This document shows positions 6,910 through 9,577 of a stretch of DNA of 9,577 nt, piece after piece. How positions within the stretch are numbered: position 1 is the stretch's first letter; every line of letters begins with the position of its first letter. The stretch comes from an uncultured Clostridia bacterium. Lineage in GTDB: Bacteria > Bacillota > Clostridia > Oscillospirales > Acutalibacteraceae. The position numbers and the translations under genes are program-made. Below the pieces are notes generated by a model that searched no databases, was not told the DNA's origin, and saw only the letters and a list, made by a program, of their open reading frames with translations. Where the stretch lies: NCBI GenBank assembly GCA_946610835.1, contig CAMOCU010000018.1, positions 1-9,577 of the forward strand, in the 5' to 3' direction.

Positions 6910-7132
6910 ATGATGTACCTACAGATGGGCAACTGTACCAACAAACAATTGATGTGGTTTTTGATTGAGTACCAGCGCCCGAAACACCGCCGTAGAGATG
7001 TTGAGAATAATTCGTCGGTCACCCGCGCGATGCAGGTCATGGCCAGCAAAGATACGCCGCTGACCGGTATCGAGGAAGTACGCGGCGCAGATTCTGCGCT
7101 ATCTCGCCGGCGGGTGGGACATTCAGCTGTGA
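6910..7132 (+). pseudogene. Possible frameshifted remnant of an unknown small gene
   Basis: This spacer between two divergent promoters holds no convincing intact gene. One plus-strand frame is open from 6910 to 7161 (83 codons), but has no ribosome site before its ATG. From about 7018 to 7074 that frame uses GC-ending codons like real neighbours (TRAMQVMASKDTPLTGIE). After that the coding look moves to the +1 frame, where 7076-7132 reads KYAAQILRYLAGGWDIQL and stops with TGA. Joined, the two halves read like the C-terminal end of one protein broken by a single-base frameshift near 7075. The stretch before about 7010 is AT-richer and not clearly coding. I do not recognise the family. It could also be chance, so confidence is low. 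Confidence 0.3.
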
Positions 7133-7157
7133 TGGATTTGCTTCCTGCGATCCGCAG

Positions 7158-7186
7158 TTGATTTTTTCCGCGGTTCGTGGTATAGT
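7158..7186 (+). promoter_or_regulatory. Sigma-A-type promoter of the phosphoesterase-rsmH operon
   Basis: TTGATT (7158-7163), a 17-nt spacer, then TATAGT (7181-7186). Transcription would start near 7193, only about 24 nt before ATG 7217, leaving a minimal leader with little room for regulation. Confidence 0.65.
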
Positions 7187-7200
7187 TGCTTACAGCAAAG

Positions 7201-7208
7201 AAAAGGAG
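7201..7208 (+). promoter_or_regulatory. Ribosome binding site fixing the phosphoesterase start
   Basis: AAAAGGAG ends 8 nt before ATG 7217. An in-frame GTG at 7208 shares its first base with this site and so cannot be the start served by it; ATG 7217 is therefore preferred. Confidence 0.75.
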
Positions 7209-7216
7209 TGAATTTC

Positions 7217-8281
7217 ATGGCGTCCGGGCTTCCCCATATTCTGAAACAACGTCAGATTCAAAAAGAACCGCTGCGCTTTCGCGAGGACGGAACGTTCCAT
7301 ATTCTGCAGCTGAGCGACATCCATCTTGTCGATCCCGAAATGGACGACGATCCCGATCCCTCCATTCCCAAGCGGCACGAACAGCGCACGCTTGCGGTCA
7401 TGGAACAGTGCGTGGAGCGCACCAACCCCGATCTCGTCGTGCTCACGGGCGACATCGTCAGCGGGTACTGGGAGGAATACAATTACGACTATTTATACAA
7501 GGTGATCGGCCGGATCGTGGATGTGTTCGCACGGCGCAATCTGCCGCTCGCGCTTGTGTTCGGCAATCACGACAGCGAGCTGAATTTCCACCGGGAAATC
7601 CAGATGAGCATGTATCTGGAATACCCCAACTGCCGCGCCACGTTCAACGCCGAGGATATGACCGGCTGCGGCACCTACAATCTGCCGATCCTCTCGCGCG
7701 ATGGTTCCGCGCGCAAGGCATTCAATCTTTGGCTGTTTGATTCCAATGACTATCCGCGCGATCATGCAGGCAAGTTTCAGGAAGGGTACGATTATGTCCA
7801 TCCCGACCAGATTGCATGGTATGAACGCACGGCCGCCGCACTGCGTGCCGAAAACGGCGGAACACCTCTGCCGTCGATTCTGTTTCAACACATTCCCGTC
7901 CAGCAGGAGTACGACTGCATCCGTACCGCAGACGCGCCGATCGAAGGCGTCGCGGGATTCATGGACGACGACGGCAAGTTCTGGTATATGCCGGACGCAA
8001 TCTGCGGCCGTCTGCGCGAAAAGCCCTGTCCGCCTGCCGGCAATCACCGCGAGCAGTTCGACAGCTGGGTCAAAACCGGCGATATCCTCGCCGCCTTCTT
8101 CGGCCATGACCATGTCAATGATTTCCTTGTCGAAAAGGACGGCATTCTGCTCGTCCAAACGCTTGGCGCCGGGTATTTCACATACGGACGCGAACGCGGC
8201 GGACGCAGCATTATCCTGCACGAGGACGATCCGCGGCGCATCGACACCGAAAGCATCGAGATTTTTGCAGACGAAAAATGA
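7217..8281 (+). CDS. Calcineurin-like metallophosphoesterase
   Basis: A 354-residue protein with the full dimetal-phosphoesterase signature: LSDIHL (D34, H36), LTGDIV (D79), FGNHDSE (N117, H118), FQHIP (H225) and FGHDH (H297, H299). These residues bind two metal ions, and the enzyme should hydrolyse a phosphomonoester or phosphodiester. The layout (SDIHL, then GNHD, then a QHIPV and GHDHVND end) resembles the Dcr2/purple-acid-phosphatase-like branch of the superfamily. There is no signal peptide or membrane helix, so a cytosolic location is expected. The substrate cannot be read from sequence. Its last bases overlap the rsmH start (ATGA at 8278-8281), so the two are cotranslated from one promoter; whether the functions are linked is unknown. 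Confidence 0.9.
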   Translation: MASGLPHILKQRQIQKEPLRFREDGTFHILQLSDIHLVDPEMDDDPDPSIPKRHEQRTLAVMEQCVERTNPDLVVLTGDIVSGYWEEYNYDYLYKVIGRIVDVFARRNLPLALVFGNHDSELNFHREIQMSMYLEYPNCRATFNAEDMTGCGTYNLPILSRDGSARKAFNLWLFDSNDYPRDHAGKFQEGYDYVHPDQIAWYERTAAALRAENGGTPLPSILFQHIPVQQEYDCIRTADAPIEGVAGFMDDDGKFWYMPDAICGRLREKPCPPAGNHREQFDSWVKTGDILAAFFGHDHVNDFLVEKDGILLVQTLGAGYFTYGRERGGRSIILHEDDPRRIDTESIEIFADEK

Positions 8282-9315
8282 GCGAACAGGTACACAAACG
8301 CCGCGTGCGCTACAGCGGAACGCATCCGCGGCGATACGAGGAAAAATATAAGGAACTGCAGCCGGAAAAATACGCCGAAACGGTGCAGAAGGTGCTGCAG
8401 AGCGGCAAAACGCCTGCCGGCACGCACATTCCCATTCTGGTGCAGGAAATCCTGGATTTTCTGCAGATTCGTCCGGGGCAGATCGGGCTGGACGCAACAC
8501 TCGGCTACGGCGGCCACACGGCAAAAATGCTGGCGTGCCTTGAGGGCAGCGGTCATCTGTACGCCACAGACGTCGATCCGATCGAGTCTGTCAAGACCAC
8601 GGCGCGCCTGCGCGAGATGGGGTACGGGGAGGATATTTTAACCGTCAGGCAGATGAATTTCGCCGATCTCGACAAAGTCGCGCCCGGCGTGCAGTTCGAT
8701 TTTGTGCTGGCGGATCTGGGTGTTTCCTCCATGCAGATCGACAATCCCGCACGCGGCTTTTCTTTCAAGCAGGACGGCCCGCTGGATCTGCGGCTCGATC
8801 CGCAAAACGGTGTGCCTGCCTCGCAACGGCTGCGGCAGCTGCGGGACGATGAGCTGGTCGGAATGCTGCAGGAAAACGCTGACGAACCATACGCCGAACA
8901 GATTGCACGCGGTGTTCTGCGCGCTTACAAGCAGGGCGGGACGATCGACACAACGCGTCAACTGCACGATGTCGTTGCCGGTGCGCTGTCTTTTTTGCCG
9001 GCCAAAGAGCGGCGCGACGCCATCAAAAAATCGTGCCAGCGGACGTTTCAGGCACTGCGAATCGACGTGAACAGCGAATTTGAAGTGCTGTACGCGTTCC
9101 TCGAAAAACTTCCCGGCGTACTCAAACCCGACGGCCGGGCAGCTATCCTGACTTTCCATTCCGGCGAGGACAGACTTGTCAAGCAGGCCTTCAAACAGGG
9201 CATGCGCGACGGCTTATATTCCGCCGTCGCACGGGACGTGATCCGCCCCACGGCGGAAGAATGCTTCCGCAATCCGCGCGCCAAATCCACCAAAATGCGC
9301 TGGGCAATCAAATAG
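8278..9315 (+). CDS. rsmH: 16S rRNA (cytosine-1402-N4)-methyltransferase, N-terminally extended RsmH
   Basis: A 345-residue SAM-dependent enzyme of the RsmH (MraW) family, which methylates N4 of C1402 in the ribosomal P site of 16S rRNA. Motifs: SAM-binding LDATLGYGGHT (71-81), DVDPIE (98-103), LADLGVSSMQIDNPARGFSF (144-163) followed by KQDGPLDLRLD (164-174), RTFQALRIDVN (255-265), FHSGEDRLVKQAFK (293-306) and NPRAKSTKMRWA near the end. Standard RsmH begins almost at the equivalent of GTHIPILVQEIL; here about 48 basic residues precede it (KRRVRYSGTHPRRYEEKYKE). This extended form is, as I recall, found in Clostridia, sometimes beside a canonical rsmH. Start is ATG 8278 in the ATGA overlap with the phosphoesterase gene; the upstream ribosome site is poor, so it probably depends on translational coupling. 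It is not in the mra/dcw cluster, so it may be a paralogue with a different target base. Confidence 0.88.
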   Translation: MSEQVHKRRVRYSGTHPRRYEEKYKELQPEKYAETVQKVLQSGKTPAGTHIPILVQEILDFLQIRPGQIGLDATLGYGGHTAKMLACLEGSGHLYATDVDPIESVKTTARLREMGYGEDILTVRQMNFADLDKVAPGVQFDFVLADLGVSSMQIDNPARGFSFKQDGPLDLRLDPQNGVPASQRLRQLRDDELVGMLQENADEPYAEQIARGVLRAYKQGGTIDTTRQLHDVVAGALSFLPAKERRDAIKKSCQRTFQALRIDVNSEFEVLYAFLEKLPGVLKPDGRAAILTFHSGEDRLVKQAFKQGMRDGLYSAVARDVIRPTAEECFRNPRAKSTKMRWAIK

Positions 9316-9325
9316 CAAAAATGAT

Positions 9326-9363
9326 CAGGCGCCGCTCTCCCGTTTCGGGGAAAGCGGCGCCTG
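9326..9363. terminator. Bidirectional hairpin terminator between rsmH and ilvE
   Basis: CAGGCGCCGCT (9326-9336) pairs perfectly with AGCGGCGCCTG (9353-9363), with extra pairing inside (TCCC with GGGA). On the minus strand the hairpin is followed by ATCATTTTTGC, a good T-run for ending the ilvE transcript. On the plus strand the following CCGTATTTGTTC is weaker but could still end rsmH transcription. Confidence 0.75.
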
Positions 9364-9390
9364 CCGTATTTGTTCACTTGAAAAGGAAAA

Positions 9391-9577
9391 TTATTTAACA
9401 AGAACTGTCCAGCCGTAAGGATCTTCCGTCAGACCCCACTGGATACCGGTCAGGGTATCGTACAGCTTCTGGGTAACTTCGCCGATCTTGCCGCCGTTGA
9501 CGGTGTACTTGTGATCCTTATAGCACAGCTCGCCGATGGGAGAAACAACCGCCGCCGTACCGCAGCCGACCGCTTCC
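9391..9577 (-). CDS. ilvE: Branched-chain amino acid aminotransferase, C-terminal end (partial)
   Basis: The last 61 residues of a fold-type IV PLP aminotransferase that interconverts leucine, isoleucine and valine with their 2-oxo acids; the rest lies right of the window. The visible segment reads EAVGCGTAAVVSPIGEL, later GGKIGEVTQKLYDTLTGIQW, and closes with DPYGWTVLVK before TAA at 9391-9393. The GTAAVVSPIG motif (part of the cofactor phosphate and substrate pocket) and the LYDxLTGIQxG ending are diagnostic for the bacterial/eukaryotic BCAT branch. It converges on rsmH across the shared terminator. The PLP-binding lysine lies outside the window. Confidence 0.92.
   Translation of the reverse strand, partial: EAVGCGTAAVVSPIGELCYKDHKYTVNGGKIGEVTQKLYDTLTGIQWGLTEDPYGWTVLVK

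Noticed and set aside
7493..8524. A 343-codon minus-strand open frame opposite the phosphoesterase and rsmH genes
   Set aside because: It runs across the overlap of two well-supported plus-strand genes and shows no family signature.

Overview
The window looks like chromosomal DNA from a GC-rich member of the Clostridia, probably close to Oscillospiraceae/Ruminococcaceae. This is inferred from the strong GGAGG-type ribosome sites, sigma-A-like promoters, a FeoB followed by a Cys-rich membrane mini-protein, a zinc-ribbon kinase with a BspA-like repeat ectodomain, and an N-terminally extended RsmH of clostridial type. No tRNA, rRNA, CRISPR array or intact mobile element is visible.

Layout, left to right. 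(1) Positions 1-600, plus strand: the 3' end of feoB, a small FeoB-associated Cys-rich membrane protein, and a strong hairpin terminator. (2) Positions 624-6842, minus strand: one compact four-gene operon read from a good promoter at 6814-6842. Its order is a SEDS (FtsW/RodA/SpoVE) glycan polymerase, a class B penicillin-binding protein overlapping it by 4 nt, a 1008-residue membrane Ser/Thr-type kinase with a WG-repeat plus leucine-rich-repeat ectodomain, and cytidine deaminase cdd. (3) Positions 6843-7216: a gene-poor spacer with a possible frameshifted gene remnant, ending in a second promoter that fires rightward. (4) Positions 7217-9315, plus strand: a two-gene operon of a calcineurin-like metallophosphoesterase and an RsmH-type rRNA methyltransferase, overlapping by 4 nt. 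(5) A hairpin terminator that probably works in both directions, then the 3' end of ilvE (branched-chain aminotransferase) on the minus strand, running off the window.

How the genes work together: the SEDS protein and the PBP form the usual pair of glycosyltransferase and transpeptidase for septal or lateral peptidoglycan synthesis. The kinase immediately downstream occupies the place that pknA/pknB hold next to rodA-pbpA in Actinobacteria. Here, however, the outward-facing sensor is WG and BspA-type LRR repeats instead of PASTA domains. The most interesting hypothesis in the window is therefore a cell-wall synthesis module controlled by a receptor-like kinase with a non-PASTA ectodomain. The remaining genes (iron uptake, pyrimidine salvage, rRNA methylation, branched-chain amino acid metabolism) are ordinary housekeeping functions, though the RsmH is a divergent extended form outside the usual mra/dcw cluster.
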